A stretch of DNA of 64,000 bases from JBBDIK01 sp040880465 (lineage in GTDB: Bacteria > Actinomycetota > UBA4738 > JBBDHU01). A model generated the notes under the pieces. The model did not search any database and was not told the DNA's origin. It saw nothing but the letters and a program-made list of their open reading frames with translations. Numbering within the stretch: the stretch's first letter is position 1; the number at the start of each line of letters is the position of its first letter. The stretch spans positions 124,001 to 188,000 of the forward strand of contig JBBDIK010000011.1 of NCBI GenBank assembly GCA_040880465.1, read 5' to 3'. The position numbers and the translations under genes were made by a program. Positions 43,948 through 52,626 of this stretch are shown here, piece by piece.

Positions 43948-45607
43948 CCGAACGCTCCATCGCCTCCGGAACCGACACCGCGAGGATGGCCATCACGTTC
44001 GCGATGACCTGCTTCGCGCCGGCTGCGAGCTGCAGCCGGGCCTGCGTGAGCTCCGCGTCGTCGGTGATCACCCTGCACTCCGTGTAGAAGCGGTGGAACC
44101 GCTCGGACAGACCTCGAGCGTAGTGCGTGAGTCGGTGCGGCGCGCGGAGTTCGGAGGCGACCCGGACCTGCTCGGGCATCTCGGCCATATCGCGGAGCAG
44201 TTCCGTCTCGGCGTCGTGGGTGAGCAGATCCAAGGCGGCCGCGTCGGCTGATCCCACCGCGATACCGGCTTGCGCAGCCTTGCGCAGGATGCTGGCGATC
44301 CGCGCATGCGCGTACTGAACGTAGTAGACCGGGTTGTCCAAACTCTGCTTCTTCGCCTCCTCGATGTCGAAGTTGATCACGCTGTCGTTGGACTGCGTGA
44401 GCAGCGTGAACCGGGTCGCGTCGGCTCCGACCTCGTCGAGGAGTTCATCCAGCGTGATGAGATCACCGGTGCGCTTGCTCATCTTCACGGGCTCGCCGCC
44501 CCGCGAGAGCAGGACGAACTGATACAGGACGATCTCGACCGTGTCATCCGACAACCCGAGCGCGTCGACCGCCCCCATCAGACGCTTCACCGTGCCGTGG
44601 TGGTCCGCACCCCAGACGTAGACGAGGTGATCGAACCCCCGCGCGACCTTGTCGACGACGTACGCGCAATCGGCAGCGAAATACGTAGGATCGCCGTCGC
44701 TCTTGATCAGGGCACGGTCCTTCTCATCGCCGAACGCGCTCGCGCGGAACCAGATCGCGCCGTCCTCCTCATAGGCGTTCCCGTCGGCCTGCAGCCGCTC
44801 AACCACTGCTCGGATGCCTCCACCGTCGTGCAAGGTCTTCTCCGAGAACCACGAGTCCATGCGGATCCCCATCCGTTCAAGCGTGGTCCGGATCTCGGCG
44901 AACACGAGTTCCTCGCCGCGTTCCTTGAGCACAGCCCGGCGCTCGGCCTCGGGCGCGTCGACGAGCTCGTCGCCGACCGCATCGGCGATCCGGTCAACGA
45001 TCCGCAGGATGTAATCGCCGTGGTACCCCTCCTCCGGGAACGGCACGTCATTCCCGAACCGCTGCAGGTACCGCGCCTCCACCGACTCGGCGAACAGATC
45101 CATCTGGCGACCGGCGTCGTTGAAGTAGTACTCGCGCTCCACGCCCCAGCCCGCCGCCGCGAAGATGTTCGCCAGGGCATCTCCCAGCACGGCGTTGCGG
45201 GCGGTGCCGACATGCAGCGGGCCGGTCGGGTTCGCCGACACGTACTCGACCTGGACGCGTTTCCCGTTCGGCTCAAGCCGCCCGTATCCGTCGCCGCCGG
45301 CGCGGATCTCGCGAAGGGCATCGTAGAGCCAGCCGTGCGTCACACGGAAGTTGATGAACCCCGGCCCCGCGACCTCGATGGTCGTCACGAAGTCGGACGA
45401 CGGGAAGGCGGCGACGATCGCCTCCGCGACCTCCCGCGGTTTCTTTCCGGCCGAAGACGCGAGCGCCATCGCGACGTTCGTGGTGAAGTCGCCGAACTCC
45501 TTCTGACGGGGCTTGTCCAGCTCGATCGCCGGCAGGTCGCCGAACGGGGCCAGGCCGGCCGCGACGACGGCTTCACCGATCATGACAGCGAGGCGCTGCT
45601 CGATCAC
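43940..45607 (-). CDS. argS: Arginyl-tRNA synthetase
   Basis: The 555-residue class I synthetase has the HIGH-type motif as LHVGTARNA, the KMSKS-type motif as VKMSKRTGD, an N-terminal additional domain (1-110) and a C-terminal anticodon-binding helical domain rich in Arg, with YARGLSERFHRFY. The GTG start overlaps the response-regulator stop as GTGA. It opens the conserved argS-lysA-hom-thrC-thrB run. Confidence 0.97.
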   Translation of the reverse strand: MIEQRLAVMIGEAVVAAGLAPFGDLPAIELDKPRQKEFGDFTTNVAMALASSAGKKPREVAEAIVAAFPSSDFVTTIEVAGPGFINFRVTHGWLYDALREIRAGGDGYGRLEPNGKRVQVEYVSANPTGPLHVGTARNAVLGDALANIFAAAGWGVEREYYFNDAGRQMDLFAESVEARYLQRFGNDVPFPEEGYHGDYILRIVDRIADAVGDELVDAPEAERRAVLKERGEELVFAEIRTTLERMGIRMDSWFSEKTLHDGGGIRAVVERLQADGNAYEEDGAIWFRASAFGDEKDRALIKSDGDPTYFAADCAYVVDKVARGFDHLVYVWGADHHGTVKRLMGAVDALGLSDDTVEIVLYQFVLLSRGGEPVKMSKRTGDLITLDELLDEVGADATRFTLLTQSNDSVINFDIEEAKKQSLDNPVYYVQYAHARIASILRKAAQAGIAVGSADAAALDLLTHDAETELLRDMAEMPEQVRVASELRAPHRLTHYARGLSERFHRFYTECRVITDDAELTQARLQLAAGAKQVIANVMAILAVSVPEAMERSDD

Positions 45608-46014
45608 GACGAACCGGGATCCGGCTGGGCGTCCGCCGGATCGGCATCCGAGAGCACCTGCTTAACCACCTCGACGAGTTCGCCGGGGTCGAACGGCTTC
45701 ACGAGGTAGCCGTCGGCGCCCAGGCGCTGCGCCTTCTCCTGCTCCGTCTGACCCGTCCGAGCGGTCAGGAAGACGACCGGGACCGAGGCGGTCGGCGGGT
45801 CACCCCGCAGGCGGCCCATCACCTCCCAGCCGTCCATGTCGGGCATGGACACGTCCAGCACGACGATGTCCGGGCGAGCGCCGGCCGCCAGCTCGAGGGC
45901 TTCCTCCCCACGGCCGGCCACCGCCACGTCGAACCCTTCCAGGCGGAAGTTGACCTGCAGCAATCTGCGGATCATGGGGTCGTCATCGACGATCAAGATG
46001 CGAGGCTGGTCCAC
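45604..46014 (-). CDS. Single-domain response regulator
   Basis: The 136-residue protein is a CheY-like receiver. It has the acidic pocket DDD at 10-12, the phospho-acceptor Asp54 in VLDVSMPDMDG, the switch Thr in FLTAR and the Lys in LVKPFDPGE. No output domain follows; the C-terminus is a short acidic tail. No histidine kinase gene is nearby. The start is GTG, nine bases after a TAAGGT box, and the gene is the first of the argS operon. Confidence 0.92.
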   Translation of the reverse strand: MDQPRILIVDDDPMIRRLLQVNFRLEGFDVAVAGRGEEALELAAGARPDIVVLDVSMPDMDGWEVMGRLRGDPPTASVPVVFLTARTGQTEQEKAQRLGADGYLVKPFDPGELVEVVKQVLSDADPADAQPDPGSS

Positions 46015-46171
46015 GGCGGATTCACCTTAGCAACCAGGACCTTCACGGGTGCCGATGATCGGGTCGCAAGGTCTCAACGCACGGTTCGCGAGCAGCCCGT
46101 TGCTAGACTCGCCGGATAGTAGGCACCCGCCGACGAGCCAGCCCACCACGGCGGCCGGCGGGCACCCCAAC

Positions 46172-46244
46172 GCCCTCGTAGCTCAGGTGGATAGAGCACC
46201 GCCCTCCGGAGGCGGGTGCGCAGGTTCGAGTCCTGCCGAGGGCA
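46172..46244 (+). tRNA. tRNA-Arg (anticodon CCG)
   Basis: The 73-nt cloverleaf is near-perfect. The acceptor GCCCTCG pairs fully with CGAGGGC, the D arm is GCTC-AGGTGGATA-GAGC, the anticodon stem CCGCC/GGCGG closes the loop CTCCGGA with anticodon CCG, and the T arm is GCAGG-TTCGAGT-CCTGC. The discriminator is A, and CCA is not encoded. It reads CGG codons. Confidence 0.95.
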
Positions 46245-46245
46245 C

Positions 46246-47583
46246 GTGAGCGATCTCCGCAGAACCATCCGTGCCCTGATGCCCGAGATCCAGACCGACC
46301 TCGAACGCCTCGTTCGCATCCCCTCCTGCGGGTTCCCCGGCTTCGATCCGGCGCCAGTCAGGGAGTCAGCGATGCTGACGGCCGACCTGCTCGAAGCGGC
46401 CGGTCTGATGGACGTGCGCATCATCGAAGTCCCGGGCGGCCACCCGGCGGTCTTCGGCTCGACACCCGGCCCCGCCGGTGCCCCGACCGTCCTGCTGTAC
46501 GCCCACCACGATGTGCAACCCCCGGGCCCGGCGGACGAGTGGACCACTCCTCCGTACGAGCCCGTCGTCCGGGACGGCAGGATGTACGGCCGCGGCACAT
46601 CCGACGACAAGTGCGGCATCGCGATGCACCTCGCGAGTCTGCGAGCGTTCGGCGGGAACCCTCCGGTCGGCGTCAAAGTGCTCGTCGAGGGCGAAGAGGA
46701 ATGCACCGCCGAGCACCTCGACTGGCTCATCGGAGAACACGCCGACCTGCTGCGTGCCGACGCCGTGATCGTCGCCGACGCCGGTTCGTGGGAACGCGGA
46801 ACGCCGGCCCTGACCACGAGCATCCGCGGGGTCGTCGCCTGCGAGGTCGAGGTTCGCGTCGCCGAGCAGGCACTGCACAGTGGCGAGTACGGCGTCGTCC
46901 CCGATGCGATCACCTCCCTGGCCCGCATGATCGCCGCTCTCCACGATGAGGAAGGCAACGTCGCGGTGCCGGGGCTGCTTCGTCGGGAGGGCTCGGCTCC
47001 GGTCGAGGTATCAGAGGATGACCTCCGCGCAGAGGCGAAGGTCGGGGCGAACGTGCAGCTCATCGGGACGGGCACCCTTGCCGACCGGATGTGGTTCGGC
47101 CCAACGATCAGCGTCATCGGGATCGATGCACCGTCCATCCGCGACGCGTCATTCCAGATCGTTCCGGTGGCCAAGGCGGCGGTGACGATGCGCATCGCGC
47201 CGGGTGAAGATCCTGCCACTGCCCTCCAGGCGCTGATCGACCACCTGAGGGCGGCCGCTCCCTGGGGCGTCGACGTGGCGTTCGGCGGCGAGGAGCGCGC
47301 CGTCGGCCACCAAGTCCCGAACGAGGGGCCGATCTTCGAGGCTGCGCGCCGCGCCGCCACCGAGGCATGGGGAGTCGAACCGGTGATCACCGGCAGCGGT
47401 GGCTCGGTACCGCTCGTCCCGATCCTCGCGGGCGTGATGCCGGATACCGTCATCTTGATGACCGGCCCGGGGGACCAGTGGTCCGGCGCGCATTCGATCG
47501 ACGAGAGCATCGACCTCGTCGAACTCGAGCGGGCATGCCTCGCTCAGGCCCTCTTCTTGGAGAACCTCGGCTCAGATTCCTAG
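46246..47583 (+). CDS. M20-family metallopeptidase (dipeptidase/deacylase type)
   Basis: The protein of 445 residues has the di-zinc M20 pattern: YAHHDVQPP, the bridging Asp in RGTSDDKCG and the catalytic-Glu segment VEGEEECT, followed by a dimerisation domain and a late GDQWSGAHSIDE with the last zinc His. It hydrolyses a dipeptide or N-acyl bond. The GTG start lies two bases after the tRNA-Arg discriminator; ATG at 46279 is an alternative. If the tRNA is excised from a joint transcript, the mRNA would be leaderless. Confidence 0.88.
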   Translation: MSDLRRTIRALMPEIQTDLERLVRIPSCGFPGFDPAPVRESAMLTADLLEAAGLMDVRIIEVPGGHPAVFGSTPGPAGAPTVLLYAHHDVQPPGPADEWTTPPYEPVVRDGRMYGRGTSDDKCGIAMHLASLRAFGGNPPVGVKVLVEGEEECTAEHLDWLIGEHADLLRADAVIVADAGSWERGTPALTTSIRGVVACEVEVRVAEQALHSGEYGVVPDAITSLARMIAALHDEEGNVAVPGLLRREGSAPVEVSEDDLRAEAKVGANVQLIGTGTLADRMWFGPTISVIGIDAPSIRDASFQIVPVAKAAVTMRIAPGEDPATALQALIDHLRAAAPWGVDVAFGGEERAVGHQVPNEGPIFEAARRAATEAWGVEPVITGSGGSVPLVPILAGVMPDTVILMTGPGDQWSGAHSIDESIDLVELERACLAQALFLENLGSDS

Positions 47584-47898
47584 CCGGCCCCGCCACTGAG
47601 GTACGCGATCAGCTGCTCGTTGGATCCCCCGCCCACCGATGTTGGAGTCGAGTTCCACATGCCCACCGTCCGGCCAGTCGAGCGCCACCCGGGTGGCCAG
47701 CACGCTGCCCTCTCCCTTAGTCACCACGAGTCCGGCGCGCGGCCACGCCACGACTTCCTTCTTCACCCTGATGTTGAAACCCTTCGGCTTGAAGTCGAAC
47801 ACGTGCACCGCATCGTCGGTCACGGCCATCACGACGTTCCGGGGGAGACCGCTCGAGCGGTCTTCCAGGGCGAAGCGGCGAGCGAAGGGCTGGGTCAA
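47572..47898 (-). CDS. Small conserved-looking protein of unknown function
   Basis: I do not recognise this 108-residue protein. It has alternating hydrophobic strands (VVMAVTDDAVHVFDF, GLVVTKGEGSVLATRVALDW) that suggest a small beta-rich domain. It starts with TTG at 47898; ATG at 47829 is an alternative. It overlaps the end of the M20 peptidase gene by 12 bases, tail to tail. Coding is supported mainly by GC-rich third positions and the lack of a competing frame. Confidence 0.55.
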   Translation of the reverse strand: MTQPFARRFALEDRSSGLPRNVVMAVTDDAVHVFDFKPKGFNIRVKKEVVAWPRAGLVVTKGEGSVLATRVALDWPDGGHVELDSNIGGRGIQRAADRVPQWRGRLGI

Positions 47899-47915
47899 CT
47901 GCCGACGGCCCTTGC

Positions 47916-47921
47916 TAGGGT
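47916..47921 (+). promoter_or_regulatory. Predicted -10 box of a leaderless bpa promoter
   Basis: TAGGGT is followed by seven bases and then the bpa ATG. No Shine-Dalgarno sequence is present. Confidence 0.45.
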
Positions 47922-47928
47922 TCGAGCC

Positions 47929-48438
47929 ATGACCACCGGAGAGCAGACGCCGTCCGCCGAGATCGTGGACGCGCCCGACGTCGACGCGACGGATGCGACG
48001 GATGCGAAGGACGTTGCGACCACCGAGCGTATCTCCGAGCCGGCCAAGCTGTTGCGGATCGTCAGCATGGTCCGCGAGCTGCTGGATGAAACCCGGCAGA
48101 CGAGCGTCGACGAGAAGGGGCGGGAGCGGCTCCGTCAGATCTACGACCGATCACTGGTGGAACTGAACGAGGTCCTGTCCCCCGATCTGCAGGACGAACT
48201 CTCGGCCCTGGCTATCCCGATGGAGGGCACGCCCACCGAGTCCGAGATCCGCATCGCCCAGGCCCAGCTCGTCGGCTGGCTGGAGGGACTGTTCCACGGC
48301 ATCCAGGCCGCGATCTGGTCACAACAGATGGCTGCGCGCGCGCAGTTCGAGGAACTCCGTCGCCGGGGCCTGCCGCCGGGCTCGGCCCCGGGGCAACAGG
48401 ACGGGCCGCCGCAAGGGAATCCGGGCCAGTACCTGTAG
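47929..48438 (+). CDS. bpa: Bacterial proteasome activator Bpa (PafE)
   Basis: Bpa forms a dodecameric ring that opens the 20S proteasome without ATP and feeds unfolded proteins. The 169-residue protein has the helical core with SEIRIAQAQLVGWLEGLFHGIQAAI and QQMAARAQFEELRRRGLPPG, and ends in GQYL, the C-terminal motif that docks in the proteasome alpha ring. The first 40 residues are a variable Asp/Thr-rich extension. This implies that the genome encodes a 20S proteasome elsewhere. Confidence 0.94.
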   Translation: MTTGEQTPSAEIVDAPDVDATDATDAKDVATTERISEPAKLLRIVSMVRELLDETRQTSVDEKGRERLRQIYDRSLVELNEVLSPDLQDELSALAIPMEGTPTESEIRIAQAQLVGWLEGLFHGIQAAIWSQQMAARAQFEELRRRGLPPGSAPGQQDGPPQGNPGQYL

Positions 48439-48468
48439 CACCGACGAACCCAACCCGGTTACGCCGCG

Positions 48469-49314
48469 TTACCCGGGGCCGGCTTCTTCGATCTTGACGC
48501 CCTTCGTGCCGGTCGTCGCCAGATCCGTCGCGCCGGCGAGCCGCTGGGCGAAGAAGACGGGGATCAACGAGAGCAGCATGACCGCCATCGCCACCACGTT
48601 CACGACCGGCTGGTCGGTGGGGAGCCGGATGTGGTTGAAGATCCAGACCGGCAGGGTCAGGGTCGTCCCGGCCGTGAAGTTCGTCACGACGATCTCGTCG
48701 AACGATAAGCCGAACGCGAGCAGGCCTCCGGCGACGAGCGCCGTGCGGATCGACGGGAACGTGACGTACCGGAATGTTTGCCATCCGTCCGCGCCGAGGT
48801 CCATCGACGCTTCGACCAGTGACGTCGGGGTTCGGCGCAGCCTGGCGACGACGTTGTTGTAGACGACCACCACGCAGAACGTGGCGTGGCCGATGATGAT
48901 CGTCGTCAGGCCGAACTCCAGCCCGAACGAACGCTGCGCATAGTCCATCCCCGACGACAGCGCCAAGGCCGTGACGATCCCCGGAAGCGCGATCGGAAGC
49001 ACCAGGATGAATGAGAGCGATTCGCGCCCGAAGAATCGGAACCGGTGAACCGCGAACGCGGCGAGCGAGCCGAGTACAAGCGCGATGGCCGAGGCACCGA
49101 GCGCTGCGAGCACCGAGTTCAGCAGCGCCGTCCGCACTTCGGGATCCGCCCACGCCGTCCCGAACCACCGTGTGCTCCACAGCTCGGGCGGCCACGCCTG
49201 GTCCGTCGCCTTGTTGAAGGCGTAGATGACCACGATGAACAGCGGTGCGTACAGGAAGAACAGCACGAAGATCGAGAGTATCCGGACGACGACCCTCGTC
49301 ACGCGCCCTTCCAT
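48469..49314 (-). CDS. potC: Polyamine-type ABC transporter permease (PotC-like), second set
   Basis: This 281-residue permease has six membrane segments and the EAA loop LVEASMDLGADGWQTFRYVTFP. It starts directly after the potB stop. It differs clearly from the first potC at 10375, so the two sets are old paralogues or separate acquisitions rather than a recent duplication. Confidence 0.9.
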   Translation of the reverse strand: MEGRVTRVVVRILSIFVLFFLYAPLFIVVIYAFNKATDQAWPPELWSTRWFGTAWADPEVRTALLNSVLAALGASAIALVLGSLAAFAVHRFRFFGRESLSFILVLPIALPGIVTALALSSGMDYAQRSFGLEFGLTTIIIGHATFCVVVVYNNVVARLRRTPTSLVEASMDLGADGWQTFRYVTFPSIRTALVAGGLLAFGLSFDEIVVTNFTAGTTLTLPVWIFNHIRLPTDQPVVNVVAMAVMLLSLIPVFFAQRLAGATDLATTGTKGVKIEEAGPG

Positions 49315-50229
49315 CTACAACGCCTCGAATGCGCCGAGGCGCTTCGCGATGGACAGGTAGATGGCCACGATCACGATGGGCACCGTCGCGAACGCGGCCG
49401 CCAGCGGCAGGTTGCTCCCGATCCCGACGAAGTTGTAGATGGCGTTCCCGATGAAGAAGCGGTTGCCGACGAGCGTCGGCGTGATGTAGTCCCCCAGGGT
49501 CAGCGAGAAGGCGAAGATCGACCCCGCCACCACCCCCGGGAAGGCCAGCGGCCACACCACCCGGCGGAACGTCGTAAGGCCCTTGGCGCCGAGGTCCCCC
49601 GACGCCTCGAGCAGCGACGATGGCACCCGCTCGAGCGCGGCGTATACGGGCAGGATGACGTACGGCAGCCACAGGTAGCTGAACGTCAGCCATACCGCCC
49701 AGCCGGAGGCCCCGATCCTCGGCTCCTCGATCCCCAGGAACGTCTCAAGCACCCAATCGGCAGGCCCGCCTCCTCCCAGGATCGTCTTCCACGCGAACGC
49801 GCGGACGAGGTAACTCGACCAGAGCGGCAGGACCACGGCGACCAGCAAGATGTTCCGCATCCGGCGCGACGCCATGCGCGCCATGTAGTACCCGATCGGG
49901 AAAGCCAGCGCGACGTCCGTCACCGTGACCGCGACGGCTGTCACTAGCGTCCGCACCGTGATCGCCCGGTAGACCTCACCCGTGTAGACGGTTTCGAAGT
50001 TCTGTAGGCCCCACACCTGCTGGACCTCGCTGGTGAGCGGATCGAGCCGCCAGAACGACGTCACGATCATCAGCGTCAGGGCACCCAGGTAGACGACCAC
50101 CATCCAGCCGAGTGGCGGGGCGATCGTGAGCGCGAGTCGGCCACCCGTGGAACGGTTCAGGAACGCGGATGTCCGTCGGACCGGACCGTTCGGCGCGTCC
50201 GGATACCCGGTGGTCTCGGTCGTGGCCAC
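49315..50229 (-). CDS. potB: Polyamine-type ABC transporter permease (PotB-like), second set
   Basis: This 304-residue permease has six membrane segments and the EAA loop LLEASGDLGAKGLTTFRRVVWP. The GTG start is 42 bases from the Ns, so upstream sequence is uncertain. The preceding potD gene lies across the assembly gap. Confidence 0.88.
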   Translation of the reverse strand: MATTETTGYPDAPNGPVRRTSAFLNRSTGGRLALTIAPPLGWMVVVYLGALTLMIVTSFWRLDPLTSEVQQVWGLQNFETVYTGEVYRAITVRTLVTAVAVTVTDVALAFPIGYYMARMASRRMRNILLVAVVLPLWSSYLVRAFAWKTILGGGGPADWVLETFLGIEEPRIGASGWAVWLTFSYLWLPYVILPVYAALERVPSSLLEASGDLGAKGLTTFRRVVWPLAFPGVVAGSIFAFSLTLGDYITPTLVGNRFFIGNAIYNFVGIGSNLPLAAAFATVPIVIVAIYLSIAKRLGAFEAL

Positions 50230-50271
50230 TCACACGCTCCCAGGTGAAAACGGGGGGGGCACCTGCCGGTG

Positions 50272-50281
50272 NNNNNNNNNN
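50272..50281. other. Assembly gap (10 Ns) in the potD-potB spacer
   Basis: Ten Ns are flanked by a run of eight G (50252-50259) and a run of nine C (50282-50290). The homopolymers probably broke the assembly, so the true spacer length is unknown. The whole 79-bp spacer between potD and potB shows no other feature. Confidence 0.95.
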
Positions 50282-50308
50282 CCCCCCCCCGCGATGATCC
50301 GATGCTTC

Positions 50309-51496
50309 CTACGTTCCCCGAACCTCCGTCCACTTCTCGGTCCAGGTCGTGTAGTCCATGCAATCCGTGCTGCCGTCACCGCAGTCTGCGAGCGGTGTCT
50401 TCCAGAGGGCGATCTGCGAGAGGAACTCCTCATCGCCGCAATGGAATACGGACTCCGTCGACTCCCCGAACGTCTTGCGCATGATGTCGCAGGACTGCGT
50501 GTTGCTGGGCGTCGCGTAATAGTACGCGGCGACCTGCGCCTGCACGTCCGGGCGCATCGTGTAGTCCATCCACATGTACATGCAGTTCGGGTGCTCCGCA
50601 TTCGCGGACATCATCCACGAGTCGGCCCAGCCGGTAACCCCTTCCTCGGGGACCGTGACGTCGACCTTGACGCCCTTGTCCAGCAGCAACTGCTGGTTGA
50701 CGGGCCATGCGGTTCCGACCGCCATGTCGCCGGCCTTGAACCCCTGGATCTCGTCGGTGTAAACCGCCCAGTACTTGAACACCAGCTCCTTCTGCTGCTG
50801 AAGCAGGGCCACCGCTGCGTCCAGCTGCTCGGACGTCAGCTCGTACGGGTCCTCGATCCCGAGGTCCGGTTGATGCGCCTTCAGGTACAGCGCCGCGTCG
50901 GCGATGTAGATCGGGCTGTCGTAGGCGGTGACTTGCCCGCCCCAGTCCGAGTCGGCTTCGAACACGACGTCCCAGCTCGTCGGCGCCGGATCGACCAGCG
51001 CCGAGTTCCACATGAGGATATTGGGGCCCCACATGTACGGCACGCCATAGTGCACGCCGTCAACCGTGTTATGGGGCGGCGACTGCAAAGACGGCATCGC
51101 TTCCGAGTAATCCGGGATCAGGTCGATGTTGATCGGGGCGACGTCGCCGGCTGCGATCAACCGGTTCGTGGCGTCGCCGGACGCGGACACGCCGTCGTAC
51201 AGGGAACCCCCGCCCTGCCGCATGAGGTTCACCATCTCGTCGGAGGTGTTCCCGTACTTCACCTTCACCTCGCAGCCGCTCTCTTCCTCGAACGGCTCGA
51301 CCCACCCCTTCTGGGTGTAGCCCGGCCACGCGATCAGGCTCAGCTCGCCCTCTCCGGGACCGATCGACGTCGGCAACGGGCCTGTGTCGCCGCCACCCGC
51401 GGGCGGCGTACCGCCGCCTCCCCCACCGCCGCCGGTACACGCGGCCAGCGTCAACACCATGGCGGAGAACCCCGCCAGGAGTCGCCATCTGCTCAT
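50309..51496 (-). CDS. potD: Polyamine-binding lipoprotein (PotD-like), second set
   Basis: The 395-residue binding protein has a Sec signal peptide with lipobox LAAC at 17-20, a glycine-run linker of eight Gly, and a PotD-type domain beginning LIAWPGYTQKGWVEPFEEES. Several cysteines in the last 80 residues (SCDIMRK, FHCGDEEF, DCGDGSTDC) may form disulfides. Unlike the first-set PotD it lacks a twin-arginine motif. The ATG overlaps the potA stop as ATGA. Confidence 0.88.
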   Translation of the reverse strand: MSRWRLLAGFSAMVLTLAACTGGGGGGGGTPPAGGGDTGPLPTSIGPGEGELSLIAWPGYTQKGWVEPFEEESGCEVKVKYGNTSDEMVNLMRQGGGSLYDGVSASGDATNRLIAAGDVAPINIDLIPDYSEAMPSLQSPPHNTVDGVHYGVPYMWGPNILMWNSALVDPAPTSWDVVFEADSDWGGQVTAYDSPIYIADAALYLKAHQPDLGIEDPYELTSEQLDAAVALLQQQKELVFKYWAVYTDEIQGFKAGDMAVGTAWPVNQQLLLDKGVKVDVTVPEEGVTGWADSWMMSANAEHPNCMYMWMDYTMRPDVQAQVAAYYYATPSNTQSCDIMRKTFGESTESVFHCGDEEFLSQIALWKTPLADCGDGSTDCMDYTTWTEKWTEVRGT

Positions 51497-52611
51497 GTTG
51501 CCCCTCCTTCTGGGCCCCCCGGCCCGTCCGATCCGCTGGTCTCGACCGACCGGTTGTGCCGACGATCCCAGATCAGCTGCACAGCCTTGCCCTTCTCCCG
51601 CAAGACTTCCATCGACGAGGTGTCGAGGTTCTGGCGCGTCACGACCAGTTCCCCTCCTCCGTCGAGGTCTACCACGTACCGGGTCAGCGCACCCAGGTAC
51701 ACCACTTCGCGAACGTGTCCGCGCGCCGAGAACCGATCCGGCCCTGCGACCGCCTCCGTTCCGGCGAGTTCGATCTTCTCCGGACGGATCGTGAACGCCG
51801 CCGCCTCTCCCGTCACGGCACGCGCGGCGTCCCCAGCGAGCACGTTCGACACCCCCACGAACCCGGCGACGAAGTCGGTCTCCGGCTTCTCGTACACGTC
51901 GGCGGGGGTGCCGATCTGGGCAACGCGCCCCTCGTTGACGACTGCGAGGCGGTCACTCATCGTGAGCGCTTCCTCCTGATCATGGGTCACGTAGACGAAC
52001 GTCAGCCCGACCTCCTGCTGGATCTCCTTCAGCTCGATCTGCATCGCCTGCCGCAGTTTCAGATCCAGGGCCCCGAGCGGCTCGTCCAGGAGCAGCACGC
52101 GCGGACGATTCACCAAGGCTCGGGCCAGCGCGACCCGCTGCCGCTGGCCCCCGGAAAGCTGACTGGGTTTTCGGCCTTCGAACCCCTCGAGCCGAACCAT
52201 GGCCAGTGCCTCACGCGCCCTCGACTCGCGGTCGGTCTTGGCCACGCGCTTTACCTTCAGTCCGTACTCGACGTTCTTCAGGACGGTCATATGCGGGAAC
52301 AGCGCATAGTCCTGGAAGACCGTGTTCACGTCGCGCTCGTAGGGGGCCTCGCGGGTGACGTCCCGGCCCGCGAGCAGCACCTTCCCGCGGGTCGGCGCCT
52401 CGAACCCGGCGATCATCCGCAGGCACGTGGTCTTGCCCGACCCCGACGGGCCCAGCATGGAGAAGAACTCCCCTTCGCGGACGGCCAGGTCCACGTCATT
52501 CACTGCGACGACATCCCCGAACGTCTTCCGGACGCCAACCAGTTCGACCGCGGGCACCTCATCGGGCGCTTCGTCAGGTCGTTCGTCGATCTCGACCGCC
52601 GTTCCCGTCAC
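51493..52611 (-). CDS. potA: Polyamine-type ABC transporter ATPase (PotA-like), second set
   Basis: The 372-residue ATPase has Walker A GPSGSGKTT, the signature LSGGQRQRVALARAL, DEPLGALD, the switch His in YVTHDQEEA and a C-terminal TOBE domain. It is the first gene of a second potA-potD-potB-potC set in the same order as the first. It starts 15 bases downstream of pyrD and may be co-transcribed with it. Confidence 0.94.
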   Translation of the reverse strand: MTGTAVEIDERPDEAPDEVPAVELVGVRKTFGDVVAVNDVDLAVREGEFFSMLGPSGSGKTTCLRMIAGFEAPTRGKVLLAGRDVTREAPYERDVNTVFQDYALFPHMTVLKNVEYGLKVKRVAKTDRESRAREALAMVRLEGFEGRKPSQLSGGQRQRVALARALVNRPRVLLLDEPLGALDLKLRQAMQIELKEIQQEVGLTFVYVTHDQEEALTMSDRLAVVNEGRVAQIGTPADVYEKPETDFVAGFVGVSNVLAGDAARAVTGEAAAFTIRPEKIELAGTEAVAGPDRFSARGHVREVVYLGALTRYVVDLDGGGELVVTRQNLDTSSMEVLREKGKAVQLIWDRRHNRSVETSGSDGPGGPEGGAT

Positions 52612-52626
52612 CGAGCCCTCCCCCGG

